The notes under the pieces are model-generated. The model saw only the letters and a program-made list of their open reading frames with translations, was not told where the DNA came from and ran no database searches. From an uncultured Dorea sp. (GTDB lineage Bacteria; Bacillota; Clostridia; Lachnospirales; Lachnospiraceae), in assembly GCA_945870325.1 (NCBI GenBank), contig CAMBRQ010000007.1, forward strand, positions 1-64,000: a DNA stretch of 64,000 nucleotides. The letters run 5' to 3'. A program made the position numbers and the translations under genes. Each line of letters starts with the position of its first letter. The first letter of the stretch is position 1. Below are positions 8,151 through 17,659 of the stretch, in pieces.

Positions 8151-10181
8151 TTATGATTTGGACGCATTCCTTCCTTTCGTCGGCTTTTTATAATACTGTG
8201 CCACTTTATCATAACAGGCTCGAAGCTGGTTCTGGTTATATAATCCTTTTACTCCCTGAGTCCTGCTCATAATAAAATGATCCAGTTTCTGCATATATTC
8301 ATCCGGCGTAATCTCGCCATCTGCCACATAAGTCAGTCCCTTCTCCCAACTGGCTGTCAGTTCCGGGTTCAACAGCGACTTAATAGAATGCTCCACCACA
8401 TCAAAGATCATCTCTCCCAACATCGTTGGTGTTACAATCTGCGTCTTTTTATTCAATGCCAGATACTTATTGTGAAAAAGCTTCTTCAGAATCTCACCAC
8501 GGGTTGCACTGGTTCCGATACCGCTTCCTTTTATCTGCGCCCGCAATTCCTCATCTTCAATCAACTGCCCTGCATTCTCCATTGCAAGAATCAAAGAACC
8601 AGAATTATAACGCTTCGGCGGAGAAGTCTTGCCTTCTTTGATATCCAATGACTGCACCTCCAGTATCATTCCTTTTTTCAAAGCCTGTATCTTCTGGAAA
8701 AATGCCGCATCCGTATCTTTCTCCTCTGCATTACTATCCTCTTCGGTTCCGGAATTCTTCTTTCCCGGAATGCCCGCAACCTTCAGATATCCTTCTTCTG
8801 CCAACACTTTAAAACTTGAGAAGAAGGACTCTTCTTTCATCTTAGTAACGATTGCTACCTTCTGATATACCGCCGGAGGATAAAAGATGCTTAAGAATCT
8901 TCGCACGATCACATCATACACCTGGCTTGACAAATGTGACAATGAGCCAAGTGTTCCTACTCCCTGTCCTGTCGGAATAATCGCATAATGGTCAGTAATC
9001 TGCTTATCATTCACATACCTTGTCTTCTCTAATCCCTTATGGCTCTTAAGCGCTACAATATCCTGAAGATAAGGTACTGCCGGCTCGTATTTCATCAGCC
9101 CATTCAGGTTCTTATGTATCTCCTTGGCTACTGCCGTTGATAAGACTCTGGCATCGGTTCTTGGATAGGTAACAAGTTTCTTCTCATATAACTCCTGCAC
9201 AATCCGAAGGGTCTCATCCGGGCTGATCTTGAAGCGCTTAGAGCATTCATTCTGCAACTCTGCAAGGTTAAAAAGCAGGGGTGGATTCTTCTTCTCTTTT
9301 TTCTTCTCTATGGATACAATCTGGCACTTAAGCGGTGTCTCATTGCTTAGATAAGCTATGAGTTCTTCTGCCTTCTTTCTTTCCTTGAATCCATTCTCTT
9401 TATACAGATCAAAAGATTCGAACCATCTGGAGCCTTTCACGGCTCTCCACTCTCCTTCAAATGTCTGCCCTTTCTCTCCGATTGTACTGATGACTCTGTA
9501 AAACGGCGTCTCTACGAATTCTCTGATCTCCCGTTCCCGCCGCACCACCATTCCAAGCACGCAGGTCATAACCCTTCCTACTGAGATAACCGAATACTTA
9601 GTATTCAGATAATTGGAAATACTATTCCCATATTTTAACGTCAGCAGGCGAGAGAAATTAATTCCCATCAGATAATCTTCTTTTGCCCTAAGATACGCAG
9701 ATGCTGACAGATTATCGTATTCTTTCAGATCCTTTGCTTCCCGGATTCCTCTTAAAATCTCCTCCTCCGTCTGGGAATCGATCCAGACACGCCTTCGTTC
9801 TTTTCCCTGTACATGCGCCTGCTGTTCCACCAGGCGATAGATATACTCTCCTTCCCGTCCGGAGTCGGTACATACATAGATTACCTCCACATCCTTACGG
9901 TTCAGAAGACCTGCTACAGTCTTATATTGTTTGGCCACCGCCGGAATCACTTCATATTTGAATTCCTCCGGTATAAAAGGCAGAGTCTCAAGGCTCCACC
10001 TTTTTAGATTCGGATCATATTCTTCCGGATAACTCATGGTTACCAGATGTCCGACACACCAGGTAACGATTGCTTCCTCTGACTCCAGGTATCCGTCTTG
10101 TCTTCTAGCCTTTATCTTCAGTGCCTTGGCAAATTCCTGTGCCACACTGGGTTTCTCAGCAATATAAAGTGATTTCCCCAT
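8151..10181 (-). CDS. topB: DNA topoisomerase III
   Basis: Type IA topoisomerase that relaxes negative supercoils and decatenates DNA. The 676-residue protein has the N-terminal Toprim domain (LYIAEKPSVAQEFAKAL; then VTWCVGHLVTM; and CTDSGREGEYIYRLV with the acidic metal residues) and the active-site tyrosine in LVTYPRTDARVLS. After residue about 450 is a lysine/serine-rich linker and a last domain with GIGTSATRGEILKKL. No zinc-finger tail is present, as is common for short Firmicute TopB. It starts nine bases after ppk1 ends, so the two are probably cotranscribed. Confidence 0.92.
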   Translation of the reverse strand: MGKSLYIAEKPSVAQEFAKALKIKARRQDGYLESEEAIVTWCVGHLVTMSYPEEYDPNLKRWSLETLPFIPEEFKYEVIPAVAKQYKTVAGLLNRKDVEVIYVCTDSGREGEYIYRLVEQQAHVQGKERRRVWIDSQTEEEILRGIREAKDLKEYDNLSASAYLRAKEDYLMGINFSRLLTLKYGNSISNYLNTKYSVISVGRVMTCVLGMVVRREREIREFVETPFYRVISTIGEKGQTFEGEWRAVKGSRWFESFDLYKENGFKERKKAEELIAYLSNETPLKCQIVSIEKKKEKKNPPLLFNLAELQNECSKRFKISPDETLRIVQELYEKKLVTYPRTDARVLSTAVAKEIHKNLNGLMKYEPAVPYLQDIVALKSHKGLEKTRYVNDKQITDHYAIIPTGQGVGTLGSLSHLSSQVYDVIVRRFLSIFYPPAVYQKVAIVTKMKEESFFSSFKVLAEEGYLKVAGIPGKKNSGTEEDSNAEEKDTDAAFFQKIQALKKGMILEVQSLDIKEGKTSPPKRYNSGSLILAMENAGQLIEDEELRAQIKGSGIGTSATRGEILKKLFHNKYLALNKKTQIVTPTMLGEMIFDVVEHSIKSLLNPELTASWEKGLTYVADGEITPDEYMQKLDHFIMSRTQGVKGLYNQNQLRACYDKVAQYYKKPTKGRNASKS

Positions 10182-10190
10182 AGATATTAT

Positions 10191-12314
10191 CTAACTCCTT
10201 TTACTCTTCAAAAGCCTCTTAAACCAATCCCCAAGCGTCCTTTCTTTCTCCGGAGTCTCCTTCTTGGCATGAATCGCCTCCTCCATGAATACTGCCTGAG
10301 AATCTATCATTGGCTCAGATGCTTTCTTCTTCACGAATGTACCGTCACTTAACAGTACTCTGGACTTGATATTATCTGCAAGCATTACTTTCAGGTAATG
10401 ATTGATCTGCTTCTTAATATCCTCATCCAATACCGGGCAGGCAACCTCCACACGCTTCTCCGTATTTCTCGTCATCATATCTGCGGAACCGATATAGATC
10501 TTCTGCTCTGCTCCCGTGCCAAAACTAAAGATACGAGGATGTTCCAGATATCTTCCCACAACGCTCATAACTCTTAAATTATCTGTATAACCCGGTACTC
10601 CTGGAAGTATACAGCAGATTCCTCTTACAATCAAGTCTATCTTAACTCCCGCCTTGGATGCTTCTGACACTTTCTTGATAAAATCTACATCCGTAAGCGA
10701 ATTCATCTTCATAATAATCCGTCCGCTGCTTCCCTTCTGAATCTCCTCATCCATCAGATAAAGAACCTTCTGCTTCAGACTCGTCGGAGACACGATCAGA
10801 TGGTCATAATTGCCACTTAAGTTACCAATCGACATATTCTTGAAAAACTCCGCTGCATCTCTGCCTATTGCCTGGTTACCTGTCATTAATGACAGATCCG
10901 TATACATTGCCGCGGTCTTCTCATTATAGTTACCGGTTCCAATCTGCGTGATATACTGAATCTCATTCCGGTTCCGATATGTAATCAGACAGATCTTCGA
11001 ATGTACTTTATATCCTTCAAATCCATAGATCACACGGCATCCCGCTTCTTCCAGACGCTCAGACCAGTCGATATTGTTCTGTTCATCGAATCTTGCTCTT
11101 AACTCTATCAAAACAGTAACTTCTTTTCCATTCTCTGCCGCCGCACATAAATACTCAACCAGACGTGCCTTCTTAGCCAATCGGTAGATCGTAATCTTAA
11201 TCGTCATAACATTCGGATCAACCGATGCTTCTTTGATCATCTTCAGGAACGGATTCATACTCTCGTATGGATAGAACAGCAGGACATCCTTCTTCTTCAC
11301 CTGCTTCATCACACTGCTATCCTGCACACGCGGAGAATTCTGCGGTGAAAACGGCGAATAGATCAGTGAACGCTTCATAGATTCCGGCAGATTGCTGCTG
11401 ATTGCAAACACATAATCTAACTTCATCGGCATCTTCGTACGGAAGATCTGATTCGGCTCGATATGGAATTTCTCACAGAAATATGCCTCCATATCCGGTT
11501 TTAATTTTTCCGCAATCTCCAGACGCACTACGGACATTCTGCGGCGTTTATGAAGAGTCTCTTTCATGAGATAGCGAAAATCATCATTGACCTCCAACGC
11601 CTCATCATCCGGTGCGATATCTGCATTCCTTGTCACGCAGATATAATTCGCATCTGACACTTCATACTGTGCAAAGACAAGATCCAGATGCTCCATAATG
11701 ACTTTCTCCATACGGATATATCGGATATCATGTCCCGGAAGATAAAGCACATCCGATACAAATTTCGGAACCGGAACAATTCCAAGCACATTTTTAGCAT
11801 TGGATTTCTCTTTCAGTTTCAGATTCGCCGTTACATAGATGTCCTTATTCAAAAGATGCGGAAATGGATGGTTTGCATCCACGATCTGCGGGGACAGAAT
11901 CGGCAGGATCTGGTCTTTAAAATATTTCTTCACATACTTCTTCTCATCCTGCTCTAATTCTTTAAACCCAAGTCCACATACTCCATATGGACTAAGCTGC
12001 TTCTTAATCTCAGCGTATGTCTTATCTCTCTCTTTATAAAGAGGCGCAACCTCCTCAAATATCTTCTGAAGCTGCTCTTTTGGTGTCATGCCGGAACGGC
12101 TGTCCTTCGTATTCGCATCCGTATGTGCCATATCGAACAGGCTTCCGACACGAATCATAAAGAACTCATCCAGATTGCTGGTGAATATCGCCACGAACTT
12201 CATGCGCTCCAGAAGCGGAACAGACGGGTCCTGTGCCTCCTCTAATACTCGTTTGTTGAATTTAAGCCATGATAGTTCTCTGTTTTGGGTATAATTTAGA
12301 ATCTCTTTGTCCAT
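10191..12314 (-). CDS. ppk1: polyphosphate kinase 1
   Basis: Makes inorganic polyphosphate from ATP, reversibly, through a phosphohistidine. The 707-residue length is typical. Seen: the N-terminal ELSWLKFNKRVLEEA, DYVFAISSNLP in the head/body, and the PLD-like catalytic region with YKVHSKICLI (the autophosphorylated His) and the partner segment RNTEKRVEVACPV near residue 640. The C-terminal 60 residues are Lys/Glu-rich. It precedes topB by nine bases. Upstream lies the 200-bp gap shared with asd that contains a GC-rich hairpin. Confidence 0.93.
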   Translation of the reverse strand: MDKEILNYTQNRELSWLKFNKRVLEEAQDPSVPLLERMKFVAIFTSNLDEFFMIRVGSLFDMAHTDANTKDSRSGMTPKEQLQKIFEEVAPLYKERDKTYAEIKKQLSPYGVCGLGFKELEQDEKKYVKKYFKDQILPILSPQIVDANHPFPHLLNKDIYVTANLKLKEKSNAKNVLGIVPVPKFVSDVLYLPGHDIRYIRMEKVIMEHLDLVFAQYEVSDANYICVTRNADIAPDDEALEVNDDFRYLMKETLHKRRRMSVVRLEIAEKLKPDMEAYFCEKFHIEPNQIFRTKMPMKLDYVFAISSNLPESMKRSLIYSPFSPQNSPRVQDSSVMKQVKKKDVLLFYPYESMNPFLKMIKEASVDPNVMTIKITIYRLAKKARLVEYLCAAAENGKEVTVLIELRARFDEQNNIDWSERLEEAGCRVIYGFEGYKVHSKICLITYRNRNEIQYITQIGTGNYNEKTAAMYTDLSLMTGNQAIGRDAAEFFKNMSIGNLSGNYDHLIVSPTSLKQKVLYLMDEEIQKGSSGRIIMKMNSLTDVDFIKKVSEASKAGVKIDLIVRGICCILPGVPGYTDNLRVMSVVGRYLEHPRIFSFGTGAEQKIYIGSADMMTRNTEKRVEVACPVLDEDIKKQINHYLKVMLADNIKSRVLLSDGTFVKKKASEPMIDSQAVFMEEAIHAKKETPEKERTLGDWFKRLLKSKRS

Positions 12315-12424
12315 ATCTGGTACCTCGCACTTTTTTATAACTCTCTTTTTATTTTACCACCTGATAAGAGGAAATGAAAGAAGGAAGAATAAAAGATATT
12401 GTAAAAATCATGTTAAGGAAGACA

Positions 12425-12478
12425 GGCGCGGGGGTGAGCCTTGGGCGGCTGCCAACCACCCAAGATTCACCCCCACGC
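12425..12478 (-). repeat. GC-rich intergenic hairpin downstream of asd
   Basis: Two arms of about 26 bases, starting GGCGTGGGGGTGA and ending TCACCCCCGCGCC on the minus strand, face each other across a few bases. Of the five positions where the arms differ, four are G-U wobbles if the minus strand is the RNA, which supports a folded minus-strand transcript (the asd 3' region). No T-run follows, so it is not a plain terminator. The flank AATTAGTTGGCG...ACGGCGT resembles the flank of the element at 61857-62005. The remainder of 12315-12515 shows nothing else. Confidence 0.65.
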
Positions 12479-12515
12479 CGTACACCTACGCCAACTAATT
12501 TTCTCCAAAAAATTC

Positions 12516-13601
12516 TTACTTAGCCTGAATATATCCTTTTGCCGTCAATGCCTCTGCACAAAGCACAGCTCCGCCAGCCGCACCACGAACCGTATTATGG
12601 GACAATCCAATGAACTTATAATCGAACATGCTGTCTTCTCTCAGACGTCCAATTGATACGCCCATGCCCTTTTCATAGTCCACATCCAGATTCACCTGAG
12701 GACGGTTATCCTCCTCCAGATACTGAATAAACTGCTTCGGAGCACTTGGCAGTTCTGCTTCCTGTGGGAATCCCTTATAATTCACCAGTTTCTCAATTAA
12801 CTGTTCTTTGGTTGGCTTCTTCTCAAAGTTGATGAATACTGCAGCAGTATGACCATTCAATACAGGTACACGAACACACTGACAAGTAATCTTCGGAAGT
12901 TCTGCCTTCACAATCTGTCCATTCTCTACTTTACCTAATACACGTAATGGCTCCTGCTCGCTCTTCTCTTCCTCACCGCCGATATATGGGATAATATTCT
13001 CTACCATCTCCGGCCAGTCTTTGAAGGTCTTTCCTGCTCCTGAGATTGCCTGATATGTTGTTGCTACTACTTCTTTTGGTCCGAATTCTTTCCATGCTGC
13101 AAGACATGGCGCATAACTCTGGATAGAGCAGTTCGGTTTTACTGCGATGAATCCACGAGTTGTTCCAAGACGTTCCTTCTGAGACTTAATCACTTCAAAA
13201 TGTTCTGCATTGATTTCCGGTACTACCATCGGCACATCCGGTGTCCAGCGATGTGCGCTGTTATTGGATACAACCGGAGTCTCTGTCTTCGCATATTCTT
13301 CTTCGATTGCTTTAATCTCTTCTTTTGTCATATCAACTGCACTGAATACGAAATCAACCGTTGACGCAACCTTCTCTACTTCATTTACATTCAGCACTAC
13401 CAGATTCTTTACTGCTTCTGGCATTGGTGTTGTCATCTTCCAGCGGCCGCCCACAGCTTCTTCATATGTCTTTCCTGCTGATCTTGGGCTTGCTGCCACC
13501 GTTACAACCTCGAACCATGGATGGTCTTCAAGCAGTGAGATAAAACGCTGTCCAACCATTCCTGTTGCTCCTAAGATACCTACTCTTAATTTCTGTTCCA
13601 T
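12516..13601 (-). CDS. asd: aspartate-semialdehyde dehydrogenase
   Basis: Reduces aspartyl phosphate to aspartate semialdehyde, the branch point to lysine/diaminopimelate, threonine and methionine. The 361-residue protein is of the archaeal/fungal-like class: GILGATGMVGQRF for NADP, KPNCSIQSY with the catalytic Cys, SGAGKTF, and PVLNGHTAAVFI with the catalytic His. It starts 52 bp after the argH stop on the same strand and may be cotranscribed with it. No other lysine or threonine gene is adjacent. Confidence 0.93.
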   Translation of the reverse strand: MEQKLRVGILGATGMVGQRFISLLEDHPWFEVVTVAASPRSAGKTYEEAVGGRWKMTTPMPEAVKNLVVLNVNEVEKVASTVDFVFSAVDMTKEEIKAIEEEYAKTETPVVSNNSAHRWTPDVPMVVPEINAEHFEVIKSQKERLGTTRGFIAVKPNCSIQSYAPCLAAWKEFGPKEVVATTYQAISGAGKTFKDWPEMVENIIPYIGGEEEKSEQEPLRVLGKVENGQIVKAELPKITCQCVRVPVLNGHTAAVFINFEKKPTKEQLIEKLVNYKGFPQEAELPSAPKQFIQYLEEDNRPQVNLDVDYEKGMGVSIGRLREDSMFDYKFIGLSHNTVRGAAGGAVLCAEALTAKGYIQAK

Positions 13602-13653
13602 AATTCCTTCTCTCCATTTCTTTTACTAATCTTTTGCTGATATACTATTTATT

Positions 13654-15033
13654 CTAATATTCATCCATGTATTTTTGATACACGGCAATTACCTCTTCCA
13701 TCGCCATCTTTCCAGGCGCGCCTAGTGTAATTCGCTTATTTACACAGGTCTCCAGGCTGATCGCATCATAGATGTCTTCTTCGAATACCGGAGATATCTT
13801 CTGATACTCTTCTAACGGGAGTTCATCCAATGCAATCTTCTTCTCGATACATAATAATACCAGTTGCCCTACGATGCCATGTGCATCTCTGAACGGAACT
13901 CCATGATTCACCAGATAATCTGCCGCATCCGTTGCATTGGTAAATCCATGTCTTGCGCTGTCCTTCATACGTTCTTTGTTAAACTGCATGGTTCTAAGCA
14001 TTCCGGTAAATAAAGTCAGACATCCTTTTGCAGTATCGATCGCATCGAATGCCCATTCTTTATCTTCCTGCATATCTTTATTATAAGCAAGAGGGATTCC
14101 CTTCATTGTCGTAAGGAGCGCATTCAATGCCCCATAGACACGTCCGGTCTTTCCACGAACCAACTCAGCAATATCCGGATTCTTCTTCTGCGGCATAATG
14201 CTGCTTCCGGTACTGTAGGCATCATCAATCTCTACGAATTTATACTCGTTAGAATTCCAGATAATCACTTCTTCAGAAAATCTGCTTAAGTGCATCATAA
14301 TGATGGATAAAGCGGATAACAACTCCAGCAGATAATCCCTGTCCGAAACACCATCCATACTATTCAGCGTAGGACCATCGAATCCCAGAAGACTTGCCGT
14401 ATATTCTCTGTCTAACGGATAAGTTGTTCCTGCCAGCGCTCCAGAACCTAATGGACAGGTATTCATGCGCTTGTAGATATCCTGAAGTCTCTCATGGTCT
14501 CTTTTGAACATCTCAAAATATGCTCCCATATGATGTGCCAGCGTAATCGGCTGTGCCTTCTGAAGATGGGTAAATCCCGGCATATATGTCTCTGTATTCT
14601 CTTCCATAATTGATAAGATTGCCTGAAGAAGTTCCTCAATGAGATTATCCATAATATGTACTTCATCTCTTGTATAAAGTTTCATATCCAATGCAACCTG
14701 ATCATTCCGGCTTCTTCCGGTATGCAATTTCTTACCCGGATCTCCGATTCTGTCAATCAGCGTAGCCTCCACAAAACTGTGGATATCTTCGTATCTATCT
14801 GATATCTGAAGTTTCCCATTCGTGACATCGCTTAAGATTCCTTCCAGACCATCGATAATCTTCTCTTTCTCAATATCTGTAAGGATTCCCTGTCTTGCCA
14901 GCATCATCACATGCGCAATGCTTCCGCGGATATCCTGTGCATAGAATCTCTTATCAAATGAGATCGACGCATTAAAATTATATACTAACTGGTCTGTTTC
15001 CTTTGTAAAACGACCACCCCATAACTGTGCCAT
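13654..15033 (-). CDS. argH: argininosuccinate lyase
   Basis: Last step of arginine synthesis, splitting argininosuccinate to arginine and fumarate. The 459-residue length is standard. Seen: LWGGRFTKETDQLVYNFNAS at the N-terminus, LHTGRSRNDQVALD, the proton donor region TPGFTHLQKAQPI-type (MPGFTHLQKAQPITLAHH), and the superfamily signature GSSIMPQKKNPD. argG is not beside it. It has a good promoter at 15073-15100, and asd follows downstream. Confidence 0.96.
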   Translation of the reverse strand: MAQLWGGRFTKETDQLVYNFNASISFDKRFYAQDIRGSIAHVMMLARQGILTDIEKEKIIDGLEGILSDVTNGKLQISDRYEDIHSFVEATLIDRIGDPGKKLHTGRSRNDQVALDMKLYTRDEVHIMDNLIEELLQAILSIMEENTETYMPGFTHLQKAQPITLAHHMGAYFEMFKRDHERLQDIYKRMNTCPLGSGALAGTTYPLDREYTASLLGFDGPTLNSMDGVSDRDYLLELLSALSIIMMHLSRFSEEVIIWNSNEYKFVEIDDAYSTGSSIMPQKKNPDIAELVRGKTGRVYGALNALLTTMKGIPLAYNKDMQEDKEWAFDAIDTAKGCLTLFTGMLRTMQFNKERMKDSARHGFTNATDAADYLVNHGVPFRDAHGIVGQLVLLCIEKKIALDELPLEEYQKISPVFEEDIYDAISLETCVNKRITLGAPGKMAMEEVIAVYQKYMDEY

Positions 15034-15072
15034 ATGGCTTTCTCTTCCTTTCGTATAAAATTCATGTAAACG

Positions 15073-15100
15073 ATTTTATCACATTTCTGCATAAAATCAA
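15073..15100 (-). promoter_or_regulatory. promoter of argH
   Basis: Minus strand TTGATT (15095-15100), 16 bp, TAAAAT (15073-15078), about 40 bp before the start codon. The AT-rich stretch upstream (15100-15145) has a weak TGTA...TACA symmetry that might be an ArgR site, but the match is too poor to call. Confidence 0.5.
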
Positions 15101-15170
15101 ATATTATTGTATTAATTTACATTTCTTATCTTTATTTTTCATAATGTACCGAAATCAACCATCTATATTC

Positions 15171-15785
15171 TTATACATTCTCCGTCTGCCGGACTGAGAA
15201 TTCGCACCCACAGTAATCCTGCCTGTATAATCCATACTCCTTTGACAATTCAATGGAACGCTTGTAGCCATTCTTTTTCTTAAAATCTGAAGGCAAGTAC
15301 CAAACCCCATATTCTTCTGCCAGCCTCATGCCAATCTCATTCAACTTAGCCGCATTCTTAAGAGGACTGATACTTAAGGTTGTCGTGAAATAATCGAAGC
15401 CACATTGCTTCGCAATCTTGGCAGATTCTCTTAAACGTAATTCGTAACACTTAAAACAGCGGGCACCGCCCTCTTTCAGATGCTCCATGCCTTTCGCCAT
15501 CTCATAAAAAAGATCCTTGTCATAATTCCCTGCCATAAATGAGATCGGATGCTTGACCATCATCTTTCCAATCAATGTCTGCTGCTCCAGAATCCGCTTC
15601 GTATATTCACTCTCCGGATAGATATTGGGATTATAATAGAATACTGTGATCTTAAAATAATTACTCAGATACTCCATCACATAACTGCTGCATGGAGCAC
15701 AGCAACTGTGCAGCAATAAGGTCGGCACCTTCTCTTCCTTGCCCAGACGCTCGATTATCTTCTCCAGTTCTTTCTGATAATTCAT
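15171..15785 (-). CDS. queH: epoxyqueuosine reductase QueH
   Basis: Reduces epoxyqueuosine to queuosine in tRNA, the final step of queuosine synthesis, using the QueH rather than the QueG fold. The 204-residue protein has the expected metal-cluster cysteines: HSCCAPCSSY near residue 27, RCFKCYELRL near residue 105, and YCGCEFS close to the C-terminus. No other que gene is nearby, and no preQ1 riboswitch was seen upstream. The gene stands alone, divergent from the ABC importer. Confidence 0.92.
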   Translation of the reverse strand: MNYQKELEKIIERLGKEEKVPTLLLHSCCAPCSSYVMEYLSNYFKITVFYYNPNIYPESEYTKRILEQQTLIGKMMVKHPISFMAGNYDKDLFYEMAKGMEHLKEGGARCFKCYELRLRESAKIAKQCGFDYFTTTLSISPLKNAAKLNEIGMRLAEEYGVWYLPSDFKKKNGYKRSIELSKEYGLYRQDYCGCEFSVRQTENV

Positions 15786-15924
15786 CAGGTTTCTTCTCCT
15801 TCTTACATATATGAGGATATATACTTTTGAATTATAACCGCTTCTTTCGTTTCTTTCAAGGGCAATCCTTCACTAATTCCGAATATTTACATAAAATAAT
15901 ATATAGTCATCACAGGAGGTTCCT

Positions 15925-16692
15925 ATGGAACAAGTATTAGAACTAAAGCATATTCACTACGCATACCATACCCTCGAAGGCGAGACTCCTACCCTTACGG
16001 ATATCTCCTTTGCACTGAACAAAGGAGAGTTCGTATCCATAGTCGGACCTTCCGGCTGCGGCAAGTCCACTCTGCTCTCTCTGATCGCAGGGCTTATCAC
16101 TCCCGAAAAAGGACTCATCAAGATTAATGGAAAATACTTAAGAGAAAGTACCACGAATGTCGGCTATATGCTTCAACATGACGAACTCTTTGAATGGCGT
16201 ACGATCTATAATAATGTCATCTTAGGTCTGGAAGTCCAGCACATGCTGACTGCCAGAACGCGCCAGCGCGCCCATGAACTACTAGATCTCTATGGACTGA
16301 AGCAGTTCGAATCCTCCCGCCCTTCTGAATTATCCGGCGGTATGAGACAGCGTGCCGCCTTAATCCGCACCCTGGTACTGGAACCAGATCTTCTGCTTCT
16401 GGATGAACCTTTTTCCGCGCTCGACTACCAGACACGGCTAAATGTAGGTGATGACATCGGGCAGATTATCCGGCAGGAGAATAAATCTGCTTTGCTGGTA
16501 ACCCATGACCTGTCAGAAGCCATTTCTTTAGCAGACCGGGTGATCATCCTAACCGGACGCCCCGCATCTATCAAGCAGACCATACCACTGATATTCAATC
16601 TGGAATCTGATACACCTTTAAACCGGCGTAACGCCCCGGAATTCAAAACATATTTTAATCTTATATGGAAGGAGTTGAATACGAATGAGTGA
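15925..16692 (+). CDS. ABC importer ATP-binding protein (SsuB/TauB type)
   Basis: Cytoplasmic ATPase of an importer of the nitrate/sulfonate/taurine/thiamine-precursor class. The 255-residue protein has Walker A GPSGCGKSTL, Q-loop LQHDELFEW, signature LSGGMRQRAAL, Walker B LLLLDEPFSALD and switch His in LVTHD. AGGAGG sits six bases before the ATG. Its 3' end overlaps the permease gene by eight bases. No substrate-binding protein is encoded on either side, so the solute cannot be assigned; no riboswitch was recognised in the short leader. Confidence 0.9.
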   Translation: MEQVLELKHIHYAYHTLEGETPTLTDISFALNKGEFVSIVGPSGCGKSTLLSLIAGLITPEKGLIKINGKYLRESTTNVGYMLQHDELFEWRTIYNNVILGLEVQHMLTARTRQRAHELLDLYGLKQFESSRPSELSGGMRQRAALIRTLVLEPDLLLLDEPFSALDYQTRLNVGDDIGQIIRQENKSALLVTHDLSEAISLADRVIILTGRPASIKQTIPLIFNLESDTPLNRRNAPEFKTYFNLIWKELNTNE

Positions 16693-17482
16693 TCTGTCCA
16701 TCGGTCAGCAGCAATATCTTCTTCAGCATCGAAAACATAAGCGTATCGTTAGAATCTCTCGGATTCTGATCCTGTTAAGTTTTCTCTTTATCTGGGAATT
16801 CACTGCCAATGTAGGGATCATAGATTCTTTTATCTTCAGCAGCCCTTCTAAGATCGCGCTTTGCTTCTGGGGGATGGTGCTGGATCAAAGCATCTTCCTT
16901 CATATCGGTATTACATTATACGAAACTATTGTAAGTTTCCTGCTCGTAATTGCCATCAGTATTCTGGTGGCAGTTGCCTTATGGTTCAGCAGCAAACTCT
17001 CGGAAATCCTGGATCCATACCTGGTAGTACTGAACAGCCTGCCCAAATCGGCATTGGCTCCTTTGCTTATTGTGTGGCTTGGCGCAACCAAGACTACGAT
17101 TATCGTAGCCGGAATGTCTGTCGCTATCTTCGGCAGTATTCTAAGCCTGTATACCAGTTTTACCACGGTAGATCCCGGGAAAATCAAACTGATCTATACG
17201 CTTGGAGGCACTCGGTTTCATGCGCTTATCAAGGTGGTGATTCCCAGTTCCATCCCTGCGATCATCAGTAATATGAAAGTGAATATCGGACTTTGCCTGG
17301 TGGGTGTGATTATCGGTGAATTCCTGGCAGCAAGGGAAGGGCTGGGGTATCTGATTATCTACTCTAGCCAGGTCTTCAAGATGGATTGGCTGCTGATGTC
17401 GATCTGCCTGCTGTGCATCATGGCAATGACATTGTATGCTTTCATTAATGCACTTGAAAAATGGTGTTCCAAAAGATTTTAA
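16685..17482 (+). CDS. ABC importer permease (SsuC/TauC type)
   Basis: A 265-residue permease with about six hydrophobic segments and the EAA-type loop (TLGGTRFHALIKVVIPSSIPAI), the contact site for the ATPase encoded just upstream. The N-terminal 25 residues are hydrophilic and rich in His/Lys/Arg. The start ATG overlaps the ATPase gene, indicating coupled translation. A binding protein would be expected next but the following gene runs the other way. The 177-bp convergent gap to 17660 holds only a weak imperfect hairpin (AGGAG...CTCCT near 17495-17518). Confidence 0.88.
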   Translation: MSDLSIGQQQYLLQHRKHKRIVRISRILILLSFLFIWEFTANVGIIDSFIFSSPSKIALCFWGMVLDQSIFLHIGITLYETIVSFLLVIAISILVAVALWFSSKLSEILDPYLVVLNSLPKSALAPLLIVWLGATKTTIIVAGMSVAIFGSILSLYTSFTTVDPGKIKLIYTLGGTRFHALIKVVIPSSIPAIISNMKVNIGLCLVGVIIGEFLAAREGLGYLIIYSSQVFKMDWLLMSICLLCIMAMTLYAFINALEKWCSKRF

Positions 17483-17659
17483 CAGTCAAAAAGGAGATGC
17501 TTCATACGCACCTCCTGCTACATAACTTTAATTATACCTATCCATATCTTTCAGTTATTCATATCTTTACGACTCCATTTTCCTACAATCCATAAATTTG
17601 TTTTAACTTATCTGCCCCATTTCACATTTCTTTATATCCTCGACCCATATACTTCTCTT

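Noticed and set aside
15100..15145. ArgR operator upstream of argH
   Set aside because: Only a weak TGTA...TACA symmetry; the centre does not match an Arg box.
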